Positions 1 through 7,222 of a stretch of 19,118 nucleotides of DNA are shown one piece after another (positions within the stretch are counted from its first letter, which is position 1; every line of letters starts with the position of its first letter). Source of the DNA: Coriobacteriaceae bacterium (GTDB taxonomy: Bacteria; Actinomycetota; Coriobacteriia; Coriobacteriales; UMGS124); assembly GCA_019420325.1 (NCBI GenBank), contig JAHZHK010000036.1:6144-25261 (forward strand), written 5' to 3'. The position numbers and the translations under genes are program-made. The notes beneath the pieces are model-generated. The model did not search any database and had not been told where the DNA came from. It was given only the letters and a program-made list of their open reading frames with translations.

Positions 1-567
1 AAAACGCGGGCAGCCATCAAGGCCGCGTTGGAAAAGCTTGTCAAAGAGCGGGGCATGGACAAGCTGACTGTGAGTGCGCTGGCGCGCGAGGCGAACATCG
101 ACCGTAAGACGTTCTACCTGCATTACGACTCGATTGACGACCTCATCGACTGTGCTGCCTCGGACATGGTGGAGGACATTATCTCGACCATCGATCCGGA
201 CAGGTTACGGGCTGATCCTGGTCAACAGGTGCGGCTGACCTTGGCGTATGTCAACAAGAAGATAAGCGACGACGTGGAGCTGTACGCCTACATGGCGAAC
301 AACCTCTCGATGGACTTTGTTCTCGGCTACATCGAGCGGGCCCTCGTGCATTACGCGAAGACAATCGGGGTGGAGCGCCTGCCGCGCAACCTGCTGGCAG
401 ACGGCGATCCGGGATACTACCGCCCGCGGTTCTACCTGGCAGGAGCCGTGTCGGTCTACAGCGAGTGGTTGTGCTCCGATCGCACGACGCCCATCGAGGA
501 CGTGGCCGAGGTTGTTGCCGACGCTCTTGGCCATGCTCGCTGGTCGGCAGTGCAAGGCGGGGAATAG
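1..567 (+). CDS. TetR/AcrR-family transcriptional regulator, 5' end cut by window edge
   Basis: The reading frame is open from base 1 to the TAG at 565-567 and gives 188 residues, so the true start lies left of the window; the TTG at 28 is only the first start-like codon. The visible N-terminus contains a helix-turn-helix of TetR type (LTVSALAREANIDRKTFYLH, with the typical KTFYLHY end of the recognition helix) followed by an all-helical ligand-binding region of about 130 residues. TetR proteins are cytoplasmic repressors released from DNA by a small ligand. The C-terminal half resembles no ligand-binding family I can name, so ligand and target are unknown. It points away from the rest of the window and is followed by about 1 kb without a gene, so it is probably unrelated to the molybdoenzyme operon. 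Confidence is high for the family. Confidence 0.88.
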   Translation, partial: KTRAAIKAALEKLVKERGMDKLTVSALAREANIDRKTFYLHYDSIDDLIDCAASDMVEDIISTIDPDRLRADPGQQVRLTLAYVNKKISDDVELYAYMANNLSMDFVLGYIERALVHYAKTIGVERLPRNLLADGDPGYYRPRFYLAGAVSVYSEWLCSDRTTPIEDVAEVVADALGHARWSAVQGGE

Positions 568-607
568 GCGAAAGCGGCGGCCGCAGGGATTAAAAAGACC
601 GAGTTGT

Positions 608-815
608 TTCCGCAAAACGGGGGTTCTCCAGCCGCCTTTCGCGCCAGTTTTGCCTGCATGGGGTGAGGCCGCGCAGTCGCTTTGTTTCAGATCATGCGTT
701 CGTTAAGGCAAAACGCCTGCTCAGGGGCTTGCGTTTTCGGAAGCCGCCTAGCGGGCCAGAGAGACGCCCCGAAATCGCTCGATGCCAGCGGCTGGAGAAC
801 CCCGGTTTTGCGGAA
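608..815. repeat. MITE-like element with 28-bp terminal inverted repeats
   Basis: The 28 bases at 608-635 are the reverse complement of those at 788-815 with a single mismatch (checked by hand); the arms begin TTCCGCAAAAC and end CTCCAGCCGC. They enclose 152 bases with no credible gene. A nested 9-bp pair (GTTTTGCCT at 647-655 and AGGCAAAAC at 706-714) adds a second fold. Two long, nearly perfect arms around a short non-coding core is the form of a miniature inverted-repeat transposable element, but I find no clear target-site duplication, so a large cruciform or a pair of separate palindromic repeats is also possible. Confidence 0.7.
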
Positions 816-1349
816 GTATCGACCGGTTTTGTTCACACCTGGTTTTCGGCCATGCGTTCGGTGGCTAAATGTATTCTTCGGCGCTCTTTGGGCGAACGAG
901 GTGGTGCGACGGATTGTGACCATGGGGTATTTGACGGTATGGACGCCCTTGGTTCGGTCAAGCGGAAGCGGGCGCTGGCGTACGGATTGCATTGGCGCGC
1001 AGTTCGAACAGTTCCAGCGCCTGAGGTTTGGACGGGATGGAGAAGGTGAGAGAGCACCCCGAAGTGCGAGGTGTCAACCTGCGCGAAATGAAAAACGATG
1101 ATCGCGTGTGGCCAGTCCCATCGAACGCGCTTTCTGCCTGGGCTGTTTCAATGATGAAATGCTGCGCGGCGACGGGTGCGCGGGTGGCGAGGCGTGCGAG
1201 TGGGCGCGGCGGCGGGAGTGCGGGTGTGCAGGCGTGCGGGAGGCGGGGTCCGGCGTGCGCGCGTGCACGCGGCGGCTCTCCCTGCGGTCGACCCTGCAAA
1301 CATGCCGGCGATGGACCCCCGCGCGCGGCGAAGGCGCGCACGTAAGGGT

Positions 1350-1438
1350 CTTGCGAGCGACAGGTTGAGATATACAACTGTTTTTCACCCTGCAGGCGGG
1401 CAAAACGTTAGATTTCTCAACCTCTGGCTCGCGGCGGG
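1350..1438. repeat. Copy 1 of an 89-bp intergenic repeat with an internal dyad
   Basis: It aligns without gaps to 10804-10892 in the same orientation, 74 of 89 bases identical by hand count. Its core is a dyad: GGTTGAGATATACAAC from 1363 and the opposing arm AAAACGTTAGATTTCTCAACC compressed into 1402-1422, able to form a long stem of about 16 of 21 pairs around a loop of about 16 bases. About 70 bases further right both copies have a similar GC-rich hairpin (1508-1544 here), so the unit appears to be composite, about 190 bases long. It lies beyond the 3' end of the leftward molybdoenzyme operon. Confidence 0.8.
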
Positions 1439-1507
1439 GTGGCGTCGCCTGCAGACCGGCGGGTTTGGACCCCTTCGCCGCCCGCGAAGACGACCTACCC
1501 ACAGCAA

Positions 1508-1544
1508 AGGCGCCGGCACCCGGGGTCTCCGAGTGCCGGCGCCT
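1508..1544 (-). terminator. Hairpin terminator of the leftward molybdoenzyme operon
   Basis: A perfect 12-bp stem (AGGCGCCGGCAC at 1508-1519 with GTGCCGGCGCCT at 1533-1544) closes a 13-base loop. Read on the minus strand it lies 86 bases beyond the stop codon of the ferredoxin subunit gene and is followed by TTTGCTGT, a short U-rich tail. It closely resembles the hairpin at 10958-10995, including TCTCC in the loop. Confidence 0.75.
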
Positions 1545-1629
1545 GTCGTTGTATTGCGCACGTGCGTATGGGGCGTCCTGCGGCATCAAGGGGATGAGGG
1601 TCCGTCAAACGATGCCTTGCGCACAGGTT

Positions 1630-2256
1630 TTAGTACTCGCCCCTCCAGGTGCGGTTGCGCAGGATATACATGTGCGCGGGACCGTTGCCCGAGTCGGGCA
1701 GACGGTAGACCTGGTCGTCGGTGAACTCCTCGCAGGCGCCGTCTTCGATGAACTCGCCCAGCGTGCGGTCGTAGGCACCCATGAAATCGCGCACGTCGCC
1801 GTCGGCGTCACCGTAGAAGCGAGCGAGGCCGCCGCACTGGGTGACGCACTGGGGCAGGCCCCCGTCGGCCACTTGGTCGGCGCACAGGTTGCACTTCTGC
1901 GCGACGTTGTTGGCGTCGAGGTAGCGCACGCCGTAGGGACAGGCGTCCAGGCACATGCCGCAGCCGATGCACTGCTCGGCGTCAAGCTGAATGGTTCCGG
2001 CCTCGGCGATGGCGGAAGCGCCCGTCGGGCACACCGTCACGCATTCGGGGTTCGAGCAGTGCTGGCACTGCATGGGCAGGAAGTACATCTCAACATCGGG
2101 GAACTGGCCGCTGCCGCCCTCGATGGGGTAGGGGCCCACGCGCTTGATGTGGATCCACTGCTGGCCGATGTCGACGCCGTTGACCGCCTTGCATCCGACG
2201 CTGCAGGCCATGCAGCCAACGCACTTGTTGAGGTCGGTAATGATCGCCTTGTGCAT
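1630..2256 (-). CDS. DmsB-like ferredoxin subunit with four [4Fe-4S] clusters
   Basis: This 208-residue protein carries electrons to the catalytic subunit encoded just upstream. Sixteen cysteines fall in four groups: C12/C15/C18/C22, C64/C67/C72/C76, C96/C99/C102/C106 and C122/C125/C137/C141, the pattern of DmsB, NrfC and related subunits, each motif set binding a [4Fe-4S] cluster. There is no signal peptide or membrane segment, as expected for a subunit exported with its Tat-bearing partner. The ATG lies only 3 bases after the stop of the catalytic gene, with a GAGGGGAGAG ribosome site inside the end of that gene, so the two are translationally linked. The C-terminal 65 residues are acidic and lack cysteines. 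No membrane anchor gene follows; a terminator does. Family assignment is firm; the electron donor is unknown. Confidence 0.93.
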   Translation of the reverse strand: MHKAIITDLNKCVGCMACSVGCKAVNGVDIGQQWIHIKRVGPYPIEGGSGQFPDVEMYFLPMQCQHCSNPECVTVCPTGASAIAEAGTIQLDAEQCIGCGMCLDACPYGVRYLDANNVAQKCNLCADQVADGGLPQCVTQCGGLARFYGDADGDVRDFMGAYDRTLGEFIEDGACEEFTDDQVYRLPDSGNGPAHMYILRNRTWRGEY

Positions 2257-2259
2257 ACT

Positions 2260-5187
2260 CTATGCTCTCCCCTCGTAATCGGGCAGCCACTCCTGCAGGC
2301 GCGGGTCGTCGGCGCTGTGGATGATCTCGGTGCCGTCGATGCCGCACGGGACGGGGTTGCCGAACGGCGAGTTGTCCGCCGTCGCCTTGTACACCTTCAC
2401 CGCGTAGGCGCGCAGGTTGGAGGAACCGATGAACGGGTCCTGGGCGTCCTTGTCGATGAGGCAGTTGCAGCCGGAGAGCTCGAAGCCCTTGTCGGCCTGC
2501 TTGAGCTCGGGATACCACCACTGGTGCTCGAGGTTCACGACGCCGGGGGCGATGCCGTAGTACAGGTCCGCCACCTCGCGGATCTTGCCCCACTCGGTTT
2601 CGATCCAGCACCAGTCACCGTCGGCGATGCCCAGGCGCCCGGCGTCGGCGGGGTTGATCTCCATGCGGGGCACGGGCCACAGCTCGCGGCACCAGGGAAG
2701 CTGGCGGTGCTCAGAGTGGAAGTACGTGGGCTGACGGCGGCCGGTGGTAGCCAGGAAGTCGTTGTCTTCCGTGAAGCGCTCAGGCTCGGCGACGGGGCCG
2801 TGCGGGGCCTCGCGGAACGTGGGCAGGGCCTGTTCGGGTCCGACATAGGAGTCGAGCACCGTAGACCAGATCTCCTGCAGGCGCGTCGTGGTGTTCCAGC
2901 CCTGGGACTTGGGCATGTCGAGTGCCATGGGCCAGGGAGAATCGGCCTTGGTGGCCCAGCCGGTCTGATAGCGGCGGTAGACGCCCCAGGCCTCGGGCTT
3001 CTCGATCTTGGAGTCGAACCAGCCGTTCTTCTGGAACTCGGCCTTGTAGTCCTGCCAGTTGTCGAAGCGGAAGCCGGCCAGCGCTATGCCGTTGCATACG
3101 TTGGCGGCGTCGTCGACGGGCCAGGGATCGTCGCCGGCGGCATAGGGCTCGCCCATGGCGCGGAAGACGCGGATGTGAATCTCGAGGTCGCTCTTGGCCT
3201 CGCCCGGCGGCTCAATGGCCTTGCAGGTGGCGCCGAAGTCGCCCGAGCAGCCCTGCGCCTTTCGGATGCAGTCGAGTTCGAGCCAGTGAGCGGCGGGTAG
3301 CACAAGGTCGGCCTGGCCCACGGTCGGGGTCTCCCACATGTCGATGGAAACCCAGAAGTCAAGCTTCTTGAGCTGTTCGTAGGCGTAGCTGGAGTTGCAC
3401 TGATTCATGTGGTCGCCGGTCTCACCGATGCCGCACGTCACCTTGTAAGGCTCGCCGGTCTCGATGGCGCGGTAGATGCTGTTGGCGTCGGCCCAACCGG
3501 GGCTGCACTGCTGGCCGATGCACGGGAAGTCGAGGGAACCTAGGATGACGCTGTTGTCCGTGGCAATCTCGCTCTTGGCGCTGGGGATGCACATGCCCAG
3601 GTCGAAGAACGGCCAGCCCGGGGTCGAGCCGCGCATGCCGCCGGGGATGTCCATGTTGCCTGTAATACCGCAGATGAGGTCCATAGTGCGGTTGGTCTGC
3701 AGGGCGTTGGTGGAGTGCTCCAAGGCGAGCATGTACTGGATGCCGCCGTTGCCGTAGCCGGTGGAGGGGTCCACACGGGTGGCATAGGTCGTGGCGGCCT
3801 TGATGATGTTCTCCGCAGGTACCTCGCAGATTTGCGCGACGGTCTCGGGGTCGAAGGCGGCCACATGGTCGATCAGGTGCTCCCACACGGTGCGGCAGCG
3901 GATCTTCTTGCCGTCTTTCAGTGTGACCTCGACGCCGCCGTCCTCGGTGTGAAGCGCTGGGTAGAGGCCCTCGGGGAAGGGGGTCAGGTCAAGCACGAAG
4001 CCCTGGGACTGGCCGGTGAAGGAAAGGCCGGGCTGGTTGGCCTCCTTGCCTTCCGTCGCGGGCTCCCAAGTCTCGCCCTCCCAGTGCGGGGCCACACGCT
4101 CGCCCTTGTCGTCGACGTCGTCCTCGGAGTCGAACCAGGAGAGTTCGCCCGTGAGCTCGTTGACCACGATGAAGCGGCTGGAACGACCGCCCTCGATGAG
4201 GTCGGACTCCTTGAGCAGGTGGTTTTTCGTTGTGCCGTGACGCGTGGTGGACTCAGTGGGCTCGGGGTCGTAGTCGGGGTCGTCCACGACGAGCATGGGG
4301 GCGTTCATCCACTTGCGGACATAGAGGTCGTCGTAGAGTTCCTTGTCGATGATGACGTTGAGCCAGGCCAGGCCCATGGCGGCGTCGGTACCGGGACGCA
4401 GGGGCAGCCAGATGTCGGCTTCCTTGCCCAGGTTGGTCATGCGCGGGTCCACGATGATGTGGGTGTCGGCGCGGGTTGCGACGTCGACGGTGGTGCGGCA
4501 CGAGTCGTCGTAGTTGGAGAGCTCGGAGGCACCGCCCCACTGCACATAGACGCGCGGACGGCCCACGGTCTCCATCCAGGAGTAGGCGTTGGAGGCGTCT
4601 ATCGTGGTTGCGTAGAAACGCGGGCCCTTGCAAATCTCGTTGGCCTGAATTGCATTGGGCGAGTGGAAGCACTGCTTGTAGGCGCTGTAGGGACCCATGG
4701 CCCAGATGCGGCTCGTGCCGCCCATGGAGAAATAGGTCTCGTAGCCGTACTTGTCCTGGAGCTCCTTGAACTTGGCGCCGAGAATCTCCTCGGCCTCGTC
4801 CCAGCTGATGCGCTCCCAACCGGGATCGTCGGAGCCCTTGGGGTTCGTGCGCTTCATGGGATACTTGATGCGGTCGGGGTGATAGGCGGCCTGAAGCGAC
4901 GCCTGGCCTTTGGCGCAGTGGTTGCCCATGGAGCCGAAGCAGCTCGTGTCGCCCTCGGTCTTGATGACCTTGCCGTCTTTGACGTAGACCCAGACGCCGC
5001 ACTCCATCTTGCCGCAGCCGCGGCAGGCGCTCCTGATCTTGGTGACCTCTCCGGCTTTGGCCGCGTCTTCAGGCGAGCCGTCGGCCAGGGCGGTGCCGGT
5101 AATCGCGCTTGACAACGCCGCCGCCGTGCCCGCTATCACCGCTGTCTTCATGAACGTCCGGCGTGACATGCTGAGCTTATTACCCAT
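2260..5187 (-). CDS. Tat-exported molybdopterin oxidoreductase, catechol-dehydroxylase (Dadh)-like
   Basis: A 975-residue catalytic subunit of the DMSO reductase superfamily using bis-MGD molybdenum. I start it at the ATG at 5187 because AAGGAG lies 7 bases upstream; a frame-open extension to 5217 lacks a ribosome site. Residues 8-14 (SRRTFMK) begin a Tat signal. C55, C58, C63 and C91 bind the N-terminal [4Fe-4S] cluster; C186, in NEICKGPR, sits where a molybdenum ligand is expected (inference). Several stretches match what I recall of Eggerthella lenta dopamine dehydroxylase: CRGCGKMECGV, YVQWGGASELSNYDDSC, YFHSEHRQLPWCRELWPVPR and GDWCWIETEWGKIREVADLY. Those enzymes remove a hydroxyl from catechols with electrons from a ferredoxin subunit. 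Sequence in the middle (about residues 280-400) differs more, so the substrate probably differs; a catechol or other phenolic is inferred, not shown. Cotranscribed with the ferredoxin gene and divergent from a LuxR-type regulator. Confidence 0.92.
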   Translation of the reverse strand: MGNKLSMSRRTFMKTAVIAGTAAALSSAITGTALADGSPEDAAKAGEVTKIRSACRGCGKMECGVWVYVKDGKVIKTEGDTSCFGSMGNHCAKGQASLQAAYHPDRIKYPMKRTNPKGSDDPGWERISWDEAEEILGAKFKELQDKYGYETYFSMGGTSRIWAMGPYSAYKQCFHSPNAIQANEICKGPRFYATTIDASNAYSWMETVGRPRVYVQWGGASELSNYDDSCRTTVDVATRADTHIIVDPRMTNLGKEADIWLPLRPGTDAAMGLAWLNVIIDKELYDDLYVRKWMNAPMLVVDDPDYDPEPTESTTRHGTTKNHLLKESDLIEGGRSSRFIVVNELTGELSWFDSEDDVDDKGERVAPHWEGETWEPATEGKEANQPGLSFTGQSQGFVLDLTPFPEGLYPALHTEDGGVEVTLKDGKKIRCRTVWEHLIDHVAAFDPETVAQICEVPAENIIKAATTYATRVDPSTGYGNGGIQYMLALEHSTNALQTNRTMDLICGITGNMDIPGGMRGSTPGWPFFDLGMCIPSAKSEIATDNSVILGSLDFPCIGQQCSPGWADANSIYRAIETGEPYKVTCGIGETGDHMNQCNSSYAYEQLKKLDFWVSIDMWETPTVGQADLVLPAAHWLELDCIRKAQGCSGDFGATCKAIEPPGEAKSDLEIHIRVFRAMGEPYAAGDDPWPVDDAANVCNGIALAGFRFDNWQDYKAEFQKNGWFDSKIEKPEAWGVYRRYQTGWATKADSPWPMALDMPKSQGWNTTTRLQEIWSTVLDSYVGPEQALPTFREAPHGPVAEPERFTEDNDFLATTGRRQPTYFHSEHRQLPWCRELWPVPRMEINPADAGRLGIADGDWCWIETEWGKIREVADLYYGIAPGVVNLEHQWWYPELKQADKGFELSGCNCLIDKDAQDPFIGSSNLRAYAVKVYKATADNSPFGNPVPCGIDGTEIIHSADDPRLQEWLPDYEGRA

Positions 5188-5247
5188 GTGCCTCTCCTTT
5201 CGTTTGCTTGCAGGCATACCCAGTCGCCGTGCTGCATGGTGGCGACC

Positions 5248-5266
5248 CGCCCCTGTCGGAGGGGCG
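5248..5266 (-). promoter_or_regulatory. Leader hairpin upstream of the Dadh-like gene
   Basis: CGCCCCT (5248-5254) pairs with AGGGGCG (5260-5266) around a five-base loop. It lies 61 bases before the start codon, so if transcription begins to its right it folds in the 5' leader of the operon mRNA. There is no U-tract, so it is not an intrinsic terminator; it could stabilise the leader or pause transcription. Its role is a guess. Confidence 0.4.
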
Positions 5267-5291
5267 TGGGCAGTTCCTGGTTTCAGTTTTT

Positions 5292-5413
5292 CTCACGTGA
5301 GGACGTCAGACGGAATCGACTGCTAGCATGAAGATGCGCGTTTTGCGGCTTGGGGACGCCTTTTGCAAAATCGTGTTGCGAGCATGATGTCGCAGGTACA
5401 GGCAGGGTGTACC
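5292..5413. promoter_or_regulatory. Divergent control region with three palindromes
   Basis: The 255-base gap between the Dadh-like gene and the LuxR-type regulator must hold both promoters. It contains perfect 10-bp palindromes CTCACGTGAG (5292-5301) and TTTTGCAAAA (5361-5370), and a dyad GGTACA-N7-TGTACC (5395-5413) lying 30 bases upstream of the regulator's start codon. Any of these could be an operator for the adjacent LuxR-type protein, with the last one well placed for autoregulation. I could not fix -10 and -35 boxes with confidence on either strand. Confidence 0.45.
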
Positions 5414-5442
5414 CTGTTTTGCGGGAGAAAGGGTGTGTACAT

Positions 5443-7035
5443 ATGCAAAAGCGGGACGCTCAGCCGTCGACGGACGGCAAGAAAGAGTCGCCCTTCGCGA
5501 GATGTCTGCTCTCGGTTCGATCGCTTGTTCCCACGGGGGACGAGCTGAGGTTCGGAGTGGCGCTGTCGCTGTATCTCGCATGGGTTGACAACATGTTCTA
5601 TGGCGCGAGGATAGCCGAGCGCAGTTGGTCTCCGTTTCAGGCGGTCGGCGCGGGGGACGTTCTGTATTACGTGTCGATTGCGGTGCTGCTGGCGCTGCTG
5701 TGTTTTTTGGCGTGCCGTGGGTCGGCGGTCGACCGCGTGCTCTACTCGCCGCGTATGTGTGCTGCGGGCACGGCTGGCATGGTGCTTTCGACGCTGCTGA
5801 TACTGACGACGATACCCGGTGGAGCAATCGAGGCTGTCGCCATCCCGCTTGCCGGCGTCTTGAGCGCGCTTGCGAGCGGCGTGTGCCTCATGCAGTGGAG
5901 CAGGTTGGCGAGTTGGCTGGACTACCGCAGCATTGTGGTGACGGGGGCCTTGGGGTATGTGCTCGCCAAGGTCATTGTCGTGGTTGCCCAGATGTGCGGG
6001 TATGCGGTTCGAGTCGAAGTTGTGGCCTCCATCGTGGTGATGACGGCGATCAACTGCCTTTTTGCGGCGGGTTCGGGCCTGCTGTTCCACACGTGTGCCA
6101 CGCGTGAGGGCGCATGGGAGGGATGGATGTCTGCAGGCGACAGCGCGAGTTCTGGGCGGGATGTGTCGCCGGGCGCCCCGAGCGAAGCAGGCACCGTTGC
6201 GCGCATGGCAGTTGCTCTGGTCGTTGTCGGCTTCATTCCTATATTGGCCCGCGAGATGGGCCTGGGAGTGGTGTGGGATTTCGCAGGGACGCCTGGCATG
6301 TGGTATGTGGAGATGCATGCAGTCAGCCTTCTGGTGATGGTGCTGGCGGCGTTCGTTATCGTTGCAAGCTTTCTTTCGCAGAAGGCTCGCCGCCGTGTGG
6401 GGGATTGCTACCGACTCATCGTCCTGTTTGCATTCGTCGGCTCCCTCTTGATGCCCCTGCCCTTTGTGTTCGGCGACGTCGGTCTGGCCCTTCCTGCCAT
6501 TTGGGCATCTGCGGCGTTCAACTGCCTGCACATTATGATGTGGATCGTGATCGCCTCGTTCGGCCGTGTCCATCGTGAACTTTCTACCAGGTACTACGCC
6601 GTTGTGAGAATAGGTTGGACGCTGGGTCCATTGCTCGGGGGCGTTCTGGCGCAAGGCTTGTGGCGAAGTGGGGTATTGCCGGCCTCGGGGGTCCAGGTGA
6701 CCTATGTTCTCGCTGTTTGCTGCGCCCTGGGCGTTTACATCATGTTTGCCTATATCTTTCCAGAGCGCTCTCTTGCTCATGCATTGGATGTCATGCCGCG
6801 CCGTGTGCGCCGTCCGTTCCAGGAGCGTTGCCGTGCCCTGGCTCAGCGTTCGGGTTTGTCCGAGCGCGAGTTCGAGATCATGATGTACTTCGCCAAGGGT
6901 CGCGACGCTGCATACATTCAGCAGGAGCTCGTGCTCACGCACAGCACGGTCTCGTCGCACCGACAGCACATCTATGCAAAGCTCGGTGTGCATTCCCAGC
7001 AGGAGCTTCTCGACGTGCTCAGCGAAACCGAGTAG
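5443..7035 (+). CDS. Polytopic membrane LuxR-family regulator
   Basis: A 530-residue protein whose first about 450 residues are a series of hydrophobic helices (about twelve by eye, MFS-like in arrangement) and whose last about 62 form a LuxR-type helix-turn-helix (GLSEREFEIMMYFAKG, then THSTVSSHRQHIYAKLGVHS). Such membrane-anchored LuxR proteins are abundant in Eggerthellaceae next to molybdoenzyme and flavoenzyme reductase genes, where they are thought to sense the enzyme's substrate. The ATG at 5443 is chosen because GGGAGAAAGGG precedes it at suitable spacing; the frame stays open upstream but without a better start. It is transcribed away from the Dadh-like operon across a shared control region, the usual arrangement for a specific regulator. 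Activator or repressor action and the ligand cannot be read from sequence. The short 3' spacer (7036-7222) is unusually AT-rich but holds no obvious terminator. Confidence 0.9.
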   Translation: MQKRDAQPSTDGKKESPFARCLLSVRSLVPTGDELRFGVALSLYLAWVDNMFYGARIAERSWSPFQAVGAGDVLYYVSIAVLLALLCFLACRGSAVDRVLYSPRMCAAGTAGMVLSTLLILTTIPGGAIEAVAIPLAGVLSALASGVCLMQWSRLASWLDYRSIVVTGALGYVLAKVIVVVAQMCGYAVRVEVVASIVVMTAINCLFAAGSGLLFHTCATREGAWEGWMSAGDSASSGRDVSPGAPSEAGTVARMAVALVVVGFIPILAREMGLGVVWDFAGTPGMWYVEMHAVSLLVMVLAAFVIVASFLSQKARRRVGDCYRLIVLFAFVGSLLMPLPFVFGDVGLALPAIWASAAFNCLHIMMWIVIASFGRVHRELSTRYYAVVRIGWTLGPLLGGVLAQGLWRSGVLPASGVQVTYVLAVCCALGVYIMFAYIFPERSLAHALDVMPRRVRRPFQERCRALAQRSGLSEREFEIMMYFAKGRDAAYIQQELVLTHSTVSSHRQHIYAKLGVHSQQELLDVLSETE

Positions 7036-7222
7036 AACGCAAGCTGTCCGCCGATTTAAAAAATAACTATCTACCTGCCATTTCATTAGATGTCATGTTC
7101 CCGATACGATGACGCGCCGCAGACTTGTGAGGCAGTATTCGTGAGCGACACACGAGTTGCTTTGCAGGTTGGAGCAAGGCCGTGCGCTAGGAGGCGTGCG
7201 GCGCAAGCTGACGGAGGGCGTC

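Larger units (their letters stand above)
568..1629. other. Gene-free region of about 1.06 kb
   Basis: No frame here has a convincing start with ribosome binding site and protein-like composition; the open frames on both strands are short and overlap each other. The region holds a 208-bp inverted-repeat element (608-815), short repeats around it (for example CATGCGTTCG at 693-702 and again at 851-860), a very GC-rich low-complexity stretch (about 1170-1345), the first copy of an 89-bp repeat (1350-1438) and a hairpin terminator (1508-1544) that ends the leftward operon. It lies between the 3' ends of two convergent genes, so it need not carry promoters. Confidence 0.7.

Noticed and set aside
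687..992. A 101-codon minus-strand frame over the MITE-like element.
   Set aside because: Its coding would consist largely of the inverted repeat; both arms give the same peptide (FRKTGVLQP) in opposite directions, as a repeat would, and no ribosome site is seen.
1350..1438. The 89-bp repeats, considered as CRISPR or insertion-sequence ends.
   Set aside because: Only two copies 9.4 kb apart, no spacer array, no transposase gene and no terminal inverted repeats of an insertion sequence.
1465..3300. A 611-codon open frame on the plus strand across the ferredoxin and Dadh-like genes.
   Set aside because: Same shadow effect; low-complexity Ala/Val/Gly/Leu product, no ribosome site, opposite to clear genes.
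3715..5112. A 465-codon plus-strand open frame inside the Dadh-like gene.
   Set aside because: Antisense shadow with valine/glycine-rich product and no recognisable domain.
5188..5217. An N-terminal extension of the Dadh-like enzyme beginning at 5217.
   Set aside because: A strong ribosome site lies just before the internal ATG at 5187, and that start puts the Tat motif at the usual distance from the N-terminus.
5323..7086. A 587-codon minus-strand frame opposite the LuxR-type regulator.
   Set aside because: Product rich in Arg, His and Gln without domains; the plus-strand frame has clear membrane segments and a LuxR helix-turn-helix.
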